Shown here: positions 43,505 through 52,255 of the stretch, one piece after another
How the letters are laid out: each line of letters begins with the position of its first letter
How positions within the stretch are numbered: position 1 is the stretch's first letter
Assembly: GCF_008327685.1 (NCBI RefSeq)
Contig: NZ_BDDE01000026.1
Coordinates: 120,926 to 184,925 of the forward strand
DNA: 64,000 nt
From: Actinomadura sp. K4S16
GTDB lineage: Bacteria > Actinomycetota > Actinomycetes > Streptosporangiales > Streptosporangiaceae
Direction: 5' to 3'
Made by a program: the position numbers and the translations under genes
Notes under the pieces: model-generated
What the model saw: only the letters and a program-made list of their open reading frames with translations
What the model was told of the DNA's origin: nothing
The model's database searches: none

Positions 43505-43623
43505 CTTGACGGTCCTCGCAGTCAGCGATCAGGGCGCGAACGGGCTGGAGCGGCCTCACCGGGCCGGGCAGGCCTTGGCCAGTGTGGCTCAACGACGGCG
43601 CCGGTCATCTGGTGTCTCAATGA

Positions 43624-44090
43624 TCACCGGCTCCGCCCTTGGTGAGAGCCTCCCATGTTCCGGCCACGTCCGGGTCGGCGCGGTCGAGCTTGCCGCGCTT
43701 CTCCATGAACGTGGACAGGTTGATCCGTTGCGCCGCCGTCGACCGCGGCCCGCAGCAACTCGTGCAGGCGCACCTTGCCCTCCCGGTCCAGCCGTGCGAA
43801 CGGGGAGTGCTCGGCGGTATGCCGGATGACGCGATCCCGCAGGGCGCACCCCTCGGCGGTGAGCTGAATGACCTTCACGCGACGGTCGCTGAGGTGCGGG
43901 AGCCGGCGGACCAGACCGAGTCTCTCCAGCCGGTCGATCCATCGAAGTCGCAGTCGACGCATCGACCTGGAGTTGATCCGCCAAACGGCGGGCGGTCATC
44001 TCCTCCTCTCGGCTCAACCGCCAGAGCGCATCGGTCTGGGTGTCGGTGAGCCGCGCCGTGATCCGCCTGCCGGCGGACCCGGTGCCGGCT
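43624..44090 (-). pseudogene. MarR-family regulator broken by a frameshift
   Basis: One frame gives the MarR N-terminal half (ITARLTDTQTDALWRL, REEEMTARRLADQLQVDAST). At about 43960 (near TCGATGG) the homology moves to the next frame and continues WIDRLERLGLVRRLP, then SDRRVKVIQLTAEG and the C-terminal helices. Restoring one base would give a normal MarR winged helix ending near 43624. No start codon fits the left part well either. Either a real pseudogene or a sequencing error. Confidence 0.55.
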
Positions 44091-44429
44091 TCAACTGCTC
44101 CCGAAGGTGCGCCGGTAGGCGGTGGGGGTGGTGTCCAGCGCACGCCGGAAGTGCAGCCGCATGTTGGCGGCGGTGCCGAGTCCGCACTCACGTGCCACGC
44201 GGTCCACCGGGTGGTCGGTGGTCTCCAGCAGTTCTCGTGCTCGGCCGAGACGGGCGTTGAGCAGCCACTGCAACGGGGTCGTGCCGGTCTCCTCAGTGAA
44301 CCGGCGCATGAGGGTGCGCTGCGAAAGGCCGGCGTGCCGGGCGAGTTCACGTAGCGTGATCGGTTCGCCGAGGCGTCGCATGGCCCATTGCCGAAGCCGA
44401 GTGCGACGCACTCGCGGACGAGCATGCAC
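44091..44429 (-). pseudogene. Truncated AraC-family regulator (HTH domain only)
   Basis: 112 residues covering only the C-terminal double HTH of a GlxA/FtrA-like AraC regulator: ITLRELARHAGLSQRTLMRRF, then GTTPLQWLLNARLGRARELLE and VARECGLGTAANMRLHFRRA. Relatives of 300-330 residues carry an N-terminal DJ-1/PfpI-like domain, which is absent. The break lies near 44430, close to where the neighbouring MFS gene also loses its N-terminal half. Confidence 0.7.
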
Positions 44430-44466
44430 AACGCACCGCAGGGGTTCGTCCTGTCATGTCTTCAGC

Positions 44467-45303
44467 GTGTCTGAAGCGCCTCTGACCTGGTCGATCGGCG
44501 CCTTGGCGTCCGGCTTGATCGTCCAGTATCTCCCGGCGCCCACCCGGCTCGTCTACCTCGTGTTCATCGGGGTCTTCCTCGCGCAGGCCCTCGGTGTGGC
44601 GCTGCTGACGGAAGCCACCGGCCGCAGGCCCGGACTGCGTGCCGCTCTCATACCCGAACTCGCGGTGCCCCGGCATCTGCGTCGTCTCCTTCTCGCGGTG
44701 GCACCGGTGTTGTTCGCGGTGTGGTCACTCGGCGGCTTCTACGGGTCACTCGCCCCGGCGCTGGCCCGGCAGTTGTCGGGCTCGGACTCCGCCGTGATCG
44801 GCGGACTCGGGCTGGTCGTGCTCACCGTGGTCTCGTCCGTCACCATCGTCGCGTTCGCGCGAATCCCGCCCAGGACAGTGATGTTCCTGGGGATCACGCT
44901 CCTCGTACTCGGCTCGCTCGGTACCCTCCTTGCCGTCGAGGCGTCTTCAGTCACGGGGTTCTTCGCCTGCACTCTCGTCTGTGGGATCGGTTTCGGTGCG
45001 GGGTTCCAGGGCGGGATGCGCACCGTCGTGCCACTGGTCGCAGAACACGAGCGCGCAGGCGTTCTCTCTTCGATCTATGTGATCTGCTACCTGGGCATGG
45101 GACTGCCCGCCGTGGTCGCCGGGATCCTCGTCGTGCACGGTGGTGGGCTGTCGACCGCGACCAGGGACTACTCGTTGTTCGTGGTCACGTTCGCGGTCGC
45201 GACACTGATCAGCCTGCTGCGCGTTCGCGGCCGGACGCGGCCCGCGAGCCTGACATGCGCCGCTCACGACGACGTCCGCTGTGCGCCGAGCCCGAACCGC
45301 TGA
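44467..45303 (+). pseudogene. MFS transporter lacking its N-terminal half
   Basis: The frame from GTG 44467 codes 278 residues with about eight helices: GALASGLIVQYLPAPTRLVY, then the central loop and the six C-terminal helices (AERAGVLSSIYVICYLGMGLPAVVAG in pieces). The first four or so helices are missing; the region upstream is the truncated AraC gene on the other strand. It looks like a deletion joined the remains of two genes. Confidence 0.65.
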
Positions 45304-45524
45304 CCGCCCGCCGGGCGCCTCCTTGCGCGGTGGACCACCGCCAAGGCGAACGGGCACCGCGTCGGTCATTCCCTGCACGACCTCGCCTCTCTCGAGTTCA
45401 GATGAGTTCTGGCCGCCCCGGCGCCTCATCGCCTATGACCCAGATCACTTCGCTCGTTCTTCAACACTTGTGCTCCGGTCCGCGTATCCCGACCAGCTGA
45501 TGCAGATCGCGCTAAGGGGGCCTC

Positions 45525-46859
45525 ATGTCCGATCGCCCGACAAGCCGCTTGTCGCGGCGCACGGTCATCACCACGGCCGCGGGGGCCGCCGGTGTCGCCG
45601 CGGCGGGGAGCGTGCTGGCCGCGAGCGATCGCGATGCCGCGCCGTCGCGTCCGTCTGGGACCGTGCCGTTCCACGGAGCGCACCAGCCGGGCATCGCCAC
45701 TCCACAGCAGCGATACGCGCTCTTCGCGGCCTTCGACCTGGAGACCACCGACCCATCGACCAGCGAGCGCCTGAACATCGAGCAGACGGAGGCGAACCTG
45801 CGGCAGCTCATGCAGGAGTGGACGGACGTCGCCGAACGCCTCGTGCAGGGGCGTCCGCCCGGACCCAGACCCGGTCGACGACCGGACCTGCCACCGGACT
45901 CCGGCATCGCCGACGGCCTGGCACCGTCCCGCCTGACGATCACTTTCGGCCTGGGCCCTGACCTGTTCGAGCGGATCGGCCGACAGCGGGACCGGCCTGG
46001 ACGGCTGGCCCCCCTGCCGGCCTTCCGCGGCGACCGGCTGGAGGCGGCGTGGAGCGGCGGTGAGCTTCTCATCCAGGTCTGCGGTGACGACCTGCAGATC
46101 ATCAGCCGGGCCTTCCGCGCGCTCCGCAGCCGCGTCCCGGGAGTGGCCCGGCTGCGCTGGAGCCAGCAAGGGTTCCTGGGCCGGTTCGGTGACGCCACGC
46201 CGCGCAACCTGTTCGGCCACAAGGACGGCACCGCCAACCCTCGCCCAGGGAGCGCCGAGTTCGACCGGACGGTGTGGGCCGCGACGGCGGCCGGACCGGC
46301 CTGGTTCGCCGGCGGCACGTACCTGGCCTTCCGGAAGATCCGCATGGACCTCCCGAAGTGGGACACCGCTACCGCACACACGCAGGACCTGACATTCGGG
46401 CGGCGGCGCGACGATGGAGCCCCGCTCAGCGGCGGGCACGAATTCAGCGCACCCGACCTCGCCAAGACCGGGCCGGACGGCATGCCCCTCATTCCCGCCG
46501 ACTCCCATCTCGCCCTGATCCGGGACATCCCGATGATGCGCCGCTCGTACAACTACGACTATGGCGTTCAGGGGATCGCGGAGCCGATCGGCGGGCACCA
46601 CCACGCTGCGGGCGCGGATCATTCTCACAGCGGCGGCATGCTGAAACACTCCGGCAGCGGTCACGACTCCTACGACGCGGGACTGCTTTTCTGCGCCTAC
46701 CTGAGCGATCCCGCCCATTTCGTCCGCGCCCAGCACCGGCTGGCCGAATCCGACCGGCTCAACGCATTCATCCGGCACACCGCCAGCGCGGTGTTCGCCA
46801 TCCCGCCGGGTGTGCGGCCCGGAAAGTACGTAGCCGCCGACTTGTTCACGGGCCGGTGA
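45525..46859 (+). CDS. Tat-exported DyP-type heme peroxidase (EfeB-like)
   Basis: A 444-aa DyP peroxidase. The twin-arginine signal is SRRTVITTAAGA (10-21). The catalytic GxxDG motif is GHKDG (231-235, D234), the proximal heme ligand fits H328 (DSHLAL) and the distal arginine lies in MRRSYNYD (338-345). A His-rich insert at 357-380 (seven His) is unusual and may bind metal. EfeB-type proteins act on heme or dyes in the cell envelope; the usual EfeU/EfeO iron-uptake partners are absent here. Confidence 0.9.
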   Translation: MSDRPTSRLSRRTVITTAAGAAGVAAAGSVLAASDRDAAPSRPSGTVPFHGAHQPGIATPQQRYALFAAFDLETTDPSTSERLNIEQTEANLRQLMQEWTDVAERLVQGRPPGPRPGRRPDLPPDSGIADGLAPSRLTITFGLGPDLFERIGRQRDRPGRLAPLPAFRGDRLEAAWSGGELLIQVCGDDLQIISRAFRALRSRVPGVARLRWSQQGFLGRFGDATPRNLFGHKDGTANPRPGSAEFDRTVWAATAAGPAWFAGGTYLAFRKIRMDLPKWDTATAHTQDLTFGRRRDDGAPLSGGHEFSAPDLAKTGPDGMPLIPADSHLALIRDIPMMRRSYNYDYGVQGIAEPIGGHHHAAGADHSHSGGMLKHSGSGHDSYDAGLLFCAYLSDPAHFVRAQHRLAESDRLNAFIRHTASAVFAIPPGVRPGKYVAADLFTGR

Positions 46860-47053
46860 CGATGGCCTCGCGGCAAAGCAGGGCCGCCGACCGTGACTCA
46901 GGACGCATTTCGATGCGGTATACGGCGCCACATGATTGCGTCCTTGCCGGGTGTGAGGAGGTCCGTGCGCTGGTGACGACCGCATGGTTCGGCCGCGTCG
47001 GCGAGGGCGCGAGCAGCACGCGCGGGCCGCGGGCCGCGCTGCCGGTTCGCGGT

Positions 47054-48268
47054 TCAGCCGGGCAGGTCGGCCAGGACGGCTTCGGCGGCACGGCGGCCGG
47101 ACACCAGGGCCCCCTGGATGGATCCGGTGTCGCGGTGGTCGCCGCAGACGTAGCGTCCCCTGCGTATCCGCACCGGGCGACGCAGCCGCAGCGGCGGGGG
47201 CATCGCCGGGAGAGCGGCTTCGATCGGATAAGTGGCGATCAGCTGCCACCGGGCGGTGTCACCGTAGATCTCCTCCAGCCGGCCGCGCACGCGCGACTCG
47301 TCGGCGTCGATCCCGAGCACGGAGGTCGAGATGAGTGCGCGGCCGTCGGCGGAGTACTCGGGCGCCGCGTCGGTGAGGACGAGGCTGTCGGTGATGACCC
47401 CCTCCGCGTCCAGGACCTGCAGGGGCTCCTCCAGCGGGGACTTCGGCGCCGCGTGGTAGAAGGTGGTGACGGCCCGCATGGCGGGCGCCTCGATCTCGGG
47501 GACGAGGGCGGCGGCCCGGGCGGGGTCGGTCGCCACGATGACGGCATCGGCCTCGAACGTCTCGCCATCGGAGGTCTGCACCCCCTCACCGGTGACCGCT
47601 CGCACGGCGGTCTCCAGTGAAAGCACTCCGTCCGGCAGCCGGGCCGCGAGTTGCTCCGGCATCCGTCCCATGCCGAGGGCGGGGACGCCGATCGTGCCGC
47701 GTGCGAACGACCGCCAGATCAGGTGGAAGAAGCGGCTCGAGGTCTCCAGCTCCCGTTCCAGCAGCACTCCGGCCAGGAACGGGCGCAGCAGCTTTTCGGT
47801 CATCTGCTCGGAGATGCCCCAGTGGCGGAGTTCCGCGGCCGTGTCGCGTTCGGCTCCGTGCATGATCCGGGAGGCTGGGAACGTCAGGTCGCGGGCGGTC
47901 ATCGCAGCCAGCGCGGCCTTGTCGCGGACGGAGCCGATGTCGGCGAGGGCGCCGCTCAGCGCATGCCGCGGGTGCTTCCACGGGAGCATCACGCGCTCAC
48001 GCCGTCCCTGATGGAACACGAGCAGACCGGAAGCGAACGGCCTCAGGTCCAGGGCCGGGATGTCCAGGACACGCCTGGCCTCGGGATAGGCGGTGTTGAA
48101 GACCTGGAACCCCCGGTCAAGACGGAATCCGTCGACGATGTCGGTCCGCGTCCGGCCCCCGACCCCGTCGGACGCCTCCAGCACCTGCACCGGCACCCCG
48201 GCCTCATGCAGCCTGACCGCACACGCCAGACCCGCCAGGCCGGCGCCGACCACGACGGCACCAGACAC
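47054..48268 (-). CDS. FAD-dependent amine-oxidase/desaturase-like oxidoreductase
   Basis: A 404-aa flavoprotein. The N-terminal dinucleotide motif GAGLAGLACAVRLHEAG (8-24) is followed by GGRTRTDIVDGFRLDRGFQV, typical of the amine-oxidase / protoporphyrinogen-oxidase / carotenoid-isomerase group, and a C-terminal FAD contact (YVCGDHRDTGSIQGAL). Substrate unknown. An ECF41-type promoter copy lies 159 bases upstream of the start, the same duplicated segment that precedes the ECF41 partner gene at 17577-18770. Confidence 0.82.
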   Translation of the reverse strand: MSGAVVVGAGLAGLACAVRLHEAGVPVQVLEASDGVGGRTRTDIVDGFRLDRGFQVFNTAYPEARRVLDIPALDLRPFASGLLVFHQGRRERVMLPWKHPRHALSGALADIGSVRDKAALAAMTARDLTFPASRIMHGAERDTAAELRHWGISEQMTEKLLRPFLAGVLLERELETSSRFFHLIWRSFARGTIGVPALGMGRMPEQLAARLPDGVLSLETAVRAVTGEGVQTSDGETFEADAVIVATDPARAAALVPEIEAPAMRAVTTFYHAAPKSPLEEPLQVLDAEGVITDSLVLTDAAPEYSADGRALISTSVLGIDADESRVRGRLEEIYGDTARWQLIATYPIEAALPAMPPPLRLRRPVRIRRGRYVCGDHRDTGSIQGALVSGRRAAEAVLADLPG

Positions 48269-48426
48269 GTGACCCCCACCTTCCGTAACGGCCCCCGAAC
48301 GGGCGGTCCGCCCCCACGGTTCTCCTGCCCACCCTGTGGCCCCTTACCCGGTCGTCATCCGCCGTGTCGACGCCTCGGCCGCCCGCTCGTCGGCGTCGCG
48401 GAACGGATCACGCGGTGCATTCGGGG

Positions 48427-48454
48427 GACGGATGGGCCCAGCCCGTCCGTGACA
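48427..48454 (-). promoter_or_regulatory. ECF41-type promoter (copy B)
   Basis: TGTCAC (48454-48449) and CGTC (48430-48427) on the minus strand, with exactly the same 24-base offset as copy A. Here the -10 matches the published ECF41 CGTC. Almost all of it lies in the duplicated segment; the -10 box is at its left edge. Confidence 0.6.
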
Positions 48455-48735
48455 CCCCGCAACGTTGATCCACGTCATACGTTGAGCGTCCGTCTTGACG
48501 GGTGCCACCTGCCGCGGCGGCTTCCGCCGCTGCGCCTGAGGTTGCGCCGCGCTGGGCGTGGGGCATGGCTGAGCCGTGCGGCTCCTGGCCGAGGCGGGCG
48601 GCTGTCAGGACACGAAGTAGGTGGCGATGTGCTCGTGGACGTAGTCCGACAGCCGCTTGCAGGCCGCCCTGGACTCGGTGCCGACCCACTTGCCGTCCTC
48701 CAGGACGACGCCCCCGGCCACGAAGTCATTGACGC
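48436..48735. repeat. Duplicated segment, copy B
   Basis: Second copy of the 18841-19135 segment in the same orientation, about 29.6 kb away. It ends abruptly at 48735 within the TetR coding part (ACGAAGTCATTGA is shared, then the sequences part). Confidence 0.85.
48605..48735 (-). pseudogene. TetR 3'-end remnant
   Basis: The minus strand encodes NDFVAGGVVLEDGKWVGTES, then AACKRLSDYVHEHIATYFVS and a stop, identical apart from one K to R change to the last 43 residues of the TetR regulator at 19007-19603. The rest of the gene is absent, so it is a non-functional fragment carried by the duplication. Confidence 0.9.
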
Positions 48736-48974
48736 TGAAGGGCTCCCGGGAGATCGCACCATCGTGTTGTCGCGGTCGCACGGGCGGCAGTGGTTCTTCG
48801 TCCTGGCACATCGACGGAAGCCCGCGGAGGAGATGCGGTCATACAGGGCGGCTGGTGGCCTAGGTCACATGGACGTGGCGTCACGGGGGGCGGGTCGGCG
48901 GCATCTCGTGTTTCGTCAGGGCGCCACGCGGACGACCCGCGCGGCACCTCCCCTCAAGGAGTCAGGACGAAGTC

Positions 48975-49460
48975 ATGGAGCCTCGTTTCAACCTGTTCGC
49001 CAACGAGCTCGGCACCAAGATCGGTAAGCGGATCGCCGGCGTCAGCCTCGCGATCCAGGAGTCGCCGCTGCCCAAGGGCCTGGTGGAACTGGTGGAGTTG
49101 CGCGCCAGCCAGATCAACGGCTGCGGCTTCTGCGTCGACGCCCACGCCAAGGAGGCCGCGGCCGCCGGCGAGACCGCCGTCCGAATCAACCTGGTGGCCG
49201 CCTGGCGGGAGTCGACGGTGTTCACCGAGGCCGAGCGGGCCGCGCTCGCGCTGGCCGAGGAGGGCACCCGGCTCGCCGACGCCCACCAGGGCGTCTCGGA
49301 CGAGACCTGGGACCAGGTCCGCAAGCACTACGACGACGACGAGACCGTCGCGCTGGTGTCCCTGGTGGCGATGATCAACGCGGCCAACCGGCTCGGCGTG
49401 ATCCTGCACCAGAAGGGCGGATCGTACGAGGCCGGCGCGTTCGCCGACATGGCGAGTTAG
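48975..49460 (+). CDS. AhpD-like carboxymuconolactone-decarboxylase-family protein
   Basis: A 161-aa all-helical protein with the AhpD redox motif: C50 and C53 (NGCGFC) and H57. These proteins are alkylhydroperoxidase-like or act in thiol-linked peroxide defence. AAGGAG is upstream of ATG 48975. COE-type genes such as this one are the usual ECF41 partners; here it sits about 500 bp from ECF41 promoter copy B but is transcribed away from it, and I see no clear ECF41 promoter of its own. Confidence 0.88.
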   Translation: MEPRFNLFANELGTKIGKRIAGVSLAIQESPLPKGLVELVELRASQINGCGFCVDAHAKEAAAAGETAVRINLVAAWRESTVFTEAERAALALAEEGTRLADAHQGVSDETWDQVRKHYDDDETVALVSLVAMINAANRLGVILHQKGGSYEAGAFADMAS

Positions 49461-49477
49461 CCGGACAAGGGAACATC

Positions 49478-49511
49478 GGCCCGGGCCGGATCTTCCGATC
49501 CGGGCCGGGCC
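49478..49511 (+). terminator. Hairpin terminator after the AhpD-like gene
   Basis: Arms 49478-49492 and 49497-49511 pair with one mismatch in 15 around loop TTCC, 18 bases after the stop. The rest of the gap to 49729 shows nothing further. Confidence 0.65.
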
Positions 49512-49729
49512 CGCGCGTCCGCAGCACAGCGACCCCGATCGAGCTCGCCGAGGGCAGGATCAGCGGGTTCCCGGCATCCGGCACCCCCGACAAGCATCCC
49601 GCCCTTGAGGTTCTACGGCCCCTCACCCGCGGCGACGCGCAAGCGCGGTGATCTTCCTCTCCGGAAGCACGTCAGGCCCGTGGGGCGGCAGCACTTCCCA
49701 CCACCTCTTTCCTCAAGGATTCACCGAGC

Positions 49730-50254
49730 ATGACAGATCTCAGCGAGCTGACCGGCGACTACGTCCTCGACACCGCCCAGACCCGGATCGGATTCGTCGC
49801 CCGGCACACGATGGCCACCAGGGTGCGCGGGCGCTTCGAGGAGTTCGAGGGCGCGCTGTACCTGGACGGCGGCCACCCGTCGAAGTCCGACGTACGGCTC
49901 ACGATCCGGACGCGGAGCATCCAGACCCGCAACTCGCAGCGCGACGACCTCCTGCGCGCCAAATTCCTGGGGGTGACCGACCATCCGACCGCAACCTTCA
50001 GTTCGACGAGGGTGGAGCAGACCGATGGCACGAAATTCAAGGTCACCGGTGACCTCGGCATGCGGGGTGTGATCAGACCGGTCACCGTGGACGTTGAGTT
50101 GACGGGCACCGACGAAGTCACGCGAGTCGGCTTCAAGGGCAGCGTCACGATCGACCGCACTGACTGGGGTGTGAACTGGAACACCGCCACCAAGATCATG
50201 ATCAGCCCGAGCGTGACGGTGGAGTTCGAGGCCACGGCGATCCGACAGCCCTGA
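49730..50254 (+). CDS. YceI-family protein (cytoplasmic form)
   Basis: A 174-aa YceI/lipocalin-like beta-barrel: YVLDTAQTRIGFVARHTM at the start, a central FLGVTDHPTATFSST and a C-terminal DRTDWGVNW. The family binds isoprenoid-type lipids. There is no signal peptide. AAGGA lies 10 bases before the ATG. It often accompanies oxidative or acid stress genes, in keeping with the AhpD-like neighbour. Confidence 0.9.
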   Translation: MTDLSELTGDYVLDTAQTRIGFVARHTMATRVRGRFEEFEGALYLDGGHPSKSDVRLTIRTRSIQTRNSQRDDLLRAKFLGVTDHPTATFSSTRVEQTDGTKFKVTGDLGMRGVIRPVTVDVELTGTDEVTRVGFKGSVTIDRTDWGVNWNTATKIMISPSVTVEFEATAIRQP

Positions 50255-50288
50255 CAAGGTCCGCCTTCACGCGACCGGCCCTCCAGGG

Positions 50289-50336
50289 CGGCTCTTCCAC
50301 AGGGACCCACTCGCGGCCCTGCGGAAGAGCCGCCTC
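50289..50336. terminator. Bidirectional terminator between convergent genes
   Basis: GGCGGCTCTTCC (50289-50300) pairs perfectly with GGAAGAGCCGCC (50325-50336); CAGGG/CCCTG extends the stem inward past one mismatch. It separates the YceI gene (+) from the sugar ABC operon (-). The remaining gap up to 50552 shows no gene. Confidence 0.75.
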
Positions 50337-50552
50337 CGCATCCAGCACCGCCCGCGGTCACTAAGATCCGACGTCTCGGCATCCTGGCGTCAAGGGTGCT
50401 GCCGATGATGCGGGTCGAGCCGACGGTTTCGTCCAGCGTTCCAGGGGTTCGCGCCGCCGGGACGGCCAGACTCCCCGGACACGCGGCCCGCCGAGGATCG
50501 TCCCGGTGGACGGCATGACGGTGCGTGGCGTCCGATCGCGGGCTCGCCCGGG

Positions 50553-51377
50553 TCACCGCAGGCCGGAGTGCAGAAACGCCGCGGTGATCCGGCGAGCCGC
50601 GACGAGGTAGACCGCGATGACCGGGACCGTGGCGAGCATCGCGGCGGCGAGGAGCGGGCCGGGATTACTCGCCTCGGTGTTGGTGAACAGAGTGAGACCC
50701 ATCTGGATCGTGGTGTGCCGAGGGCTGGGCGCCGCCACCATCGGCCACACGTACTCGTTCCAGGTATTGATGAACGAAAGGATCGCCACCGCGCTCAGCG
50801 CCGGCCGCAGCAGGGGAAGCACCACGTACCAGAAGATCCGGAACGAGCCGGCGCCGTCCATGTGCGCGGCCGAGAAGAGCTCTTCGGGGAGGGCCTGGAT
50901 GTTCTGCCGCAGCAGGAGCACCGCGAGGGCACAGGCACCGAACTGCGGCACGATCAGCCCTGGGAAGCTGTCGACCCAGTGCAGCCGCGAGATGAACACG
51001 AACTGCGGGATGATCAACGTGTGCGCGGGGACGAGCACCGCGATCGTGACCGTGGCCATGAGCACGCGTGCTCCGCGGAAGCGAAGCCGCGCGAGCGCAT
51101 AGGCGGCGAGTATCGCGATCGTGATCTGGCCCACCGTCACGACCGCGGCGGTGACGAGGGTGTTGAACAGCAACCGGAACAGCGGGAACTGGCGGCCGGC
51201 GACCCGGTAGTTCGCGAGGGTTCCATGCAACGGCAGGGGATTGGAACCGTAGAGGTCCTGGACGGGCTTGAACGAGCCGGCCAGCGCCCAGAGCGTCGGG
51301 AACAGCATCAGGAGGCAGGCCGCCGCGAGGAACGCATGCCAGCGGATACGCCTCCATCGATTCCTCCAAGTGATCAT
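50553..51377 (-). CDS. Carbohydrate ABC importer permease, second (MalG/UgpE-like)
   Basis: A 274-aa permease with six helices and the EAA loop (EELFSAAHMDGAGSFRIFW) that docks to the ATPase. ATG 51377 overlaps the stop of the first permease (ATGA). It is the last gene of a binding-protein/two-permease operon of CUT1 type. Confidence 0.9.
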   Translation of the reverse strand: MITWRNRWRRIRWHAFLAAACLLMLFPTLWALAGSFKPVQDLYGSNPLPLHGTLANYRVAGRQFPLFRLLFNTLVTAAVVTVGQITIAILAAYALARLRFRGARVLMATVTIAVLVPAHTLIIPQFVFISRLHWVDSFPGLIVPQFGACALAVLLLRQNIQALPEELFSAAHMDGAGSFRIFWYVVLPLLRPALSAVAILSFINTWNEYVWPMVAAPSPRHTTIQMGLTLFTNTEASNPGPLLAAAMLATVPVIAVYLVAARRITAAFLHSGLR

Positions 51378-52255
51378 GAATTCACCGCTACGGCTCGACG
51401 GCACAGGCGGCGGGCCGCCAGGGGGACGCCCAGGACGGTGATCAGCACCACCGCCGCGGCCGATGCCTGACCCGTGTCGAAGAACGTGAAGCCGTAGGTG
51501 TAGAGGAGGTAGTAGATGTTGTCGGTGGCGCCGTCGGGACCGCCCTGCGTGAGCACCGACACGTTGGCGAACGCCCACTGTCCCCCCAGCATCACGCAGA
51601 TGCCGGCCAGCAGGCCGGTCACGGGCCAGAGCTGCGGCACGACGACGAGCCTGGTCACCTGCCGTTCGCCCGCACCGTCGATCCGCGCGGCGTCAAGGGA
51701 CTGCGGGTCGAGGCCGTCGAGCGCGGCGCCGTACAGCAGCACGTTCAGCCCGATGATCTTCCCCGCGGTGATCAGCGCGATCGCGACCAGCGCCGTGCGC
51801 GGATCGCCGAGCCAGTTGACCGGACGGATTCCGAGCAGGCCGAGGGTCTCGTTGAGCACCCCGCCCAGCGGGTTGAGCACGAACTGCCACGACACCGCGT
51901 TGGCGATGGGCGCGAGGACGACGGGCACGAAGAGCAGCGCGCGGTAGGTCGACGCGGCCCGGCCCGGCCGCTTCCACAAGGTGATCGCCAGTCCCATCGG
52001 CACGGCGGTGGCGAACGGAAGCAGGCAGGCCACCAGCAGCAACGTGCGGACCATGGCCATCGGGAACTGCCGGTCGGCGACGAGCGAGGCATAGTTGTCC
52101 AGCCCGGCGAAGCCGGGCGTGCCGGTTCCGTCCCAGTGCAGGACGCTGAGCACCACGGTGAACACCAGCGGCCCGTACACCCAGACGGTGAGGACGACCA
52201 GGGCAGGACTGAGGTAGCCCAGGGCTCCGGACCGCCGGTGCACCGCTTTGCTCAC
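51374..52255 (-). CDS. Carbohydrate ABC importer permease, first (MalF/UgpA-like)
   Basis: A 293-aa permease with six helices. The EAA loop reads LDPQSLDAARIDGAGERQV, and GGPDGATDNIYYLLY is typical of the CUT1 MalF/UgpA branch. GTG 52255 overlaps the binding-protein stop (GTGA). No ATPase is encoded in the operon; actinomycetes often share one multi-task ATPase (MsiK). Confidence 0.9.
   Translation of the reverse strand: MSKAVHRRSGALGYLSPALVVLTVWVYGPLVFTVVLSVLHWDGTGTPGFAGLDNYASLVADRQFPMAMVRTLLLVACLLPFATAVPMGLAITLWKRPGRAASTYRALLFVPVVLAPIANAVSWQFVLNPLGGVLNETLGLLGIRPVNWLGDPRTALVAIALITAGKIIGLNVLLYGAALDGLDPQSLDAARIDGAGERQVTRLVVVPQLWPVTGLLAGICVMLGGQWAFANVSVLTQGGPDGATDNIYYLLYTYGFTFFDTGQASAAAVVLITVLGVPLAARRLCRRAVAVNS

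Noticed and set aside
48736..48974. A third ECF41-type promoter in front of the AhpD-like gene
   Set aside because: GTCAC-like words occur, but none has a CGTC at the 24-base offset shown by copies A and B.
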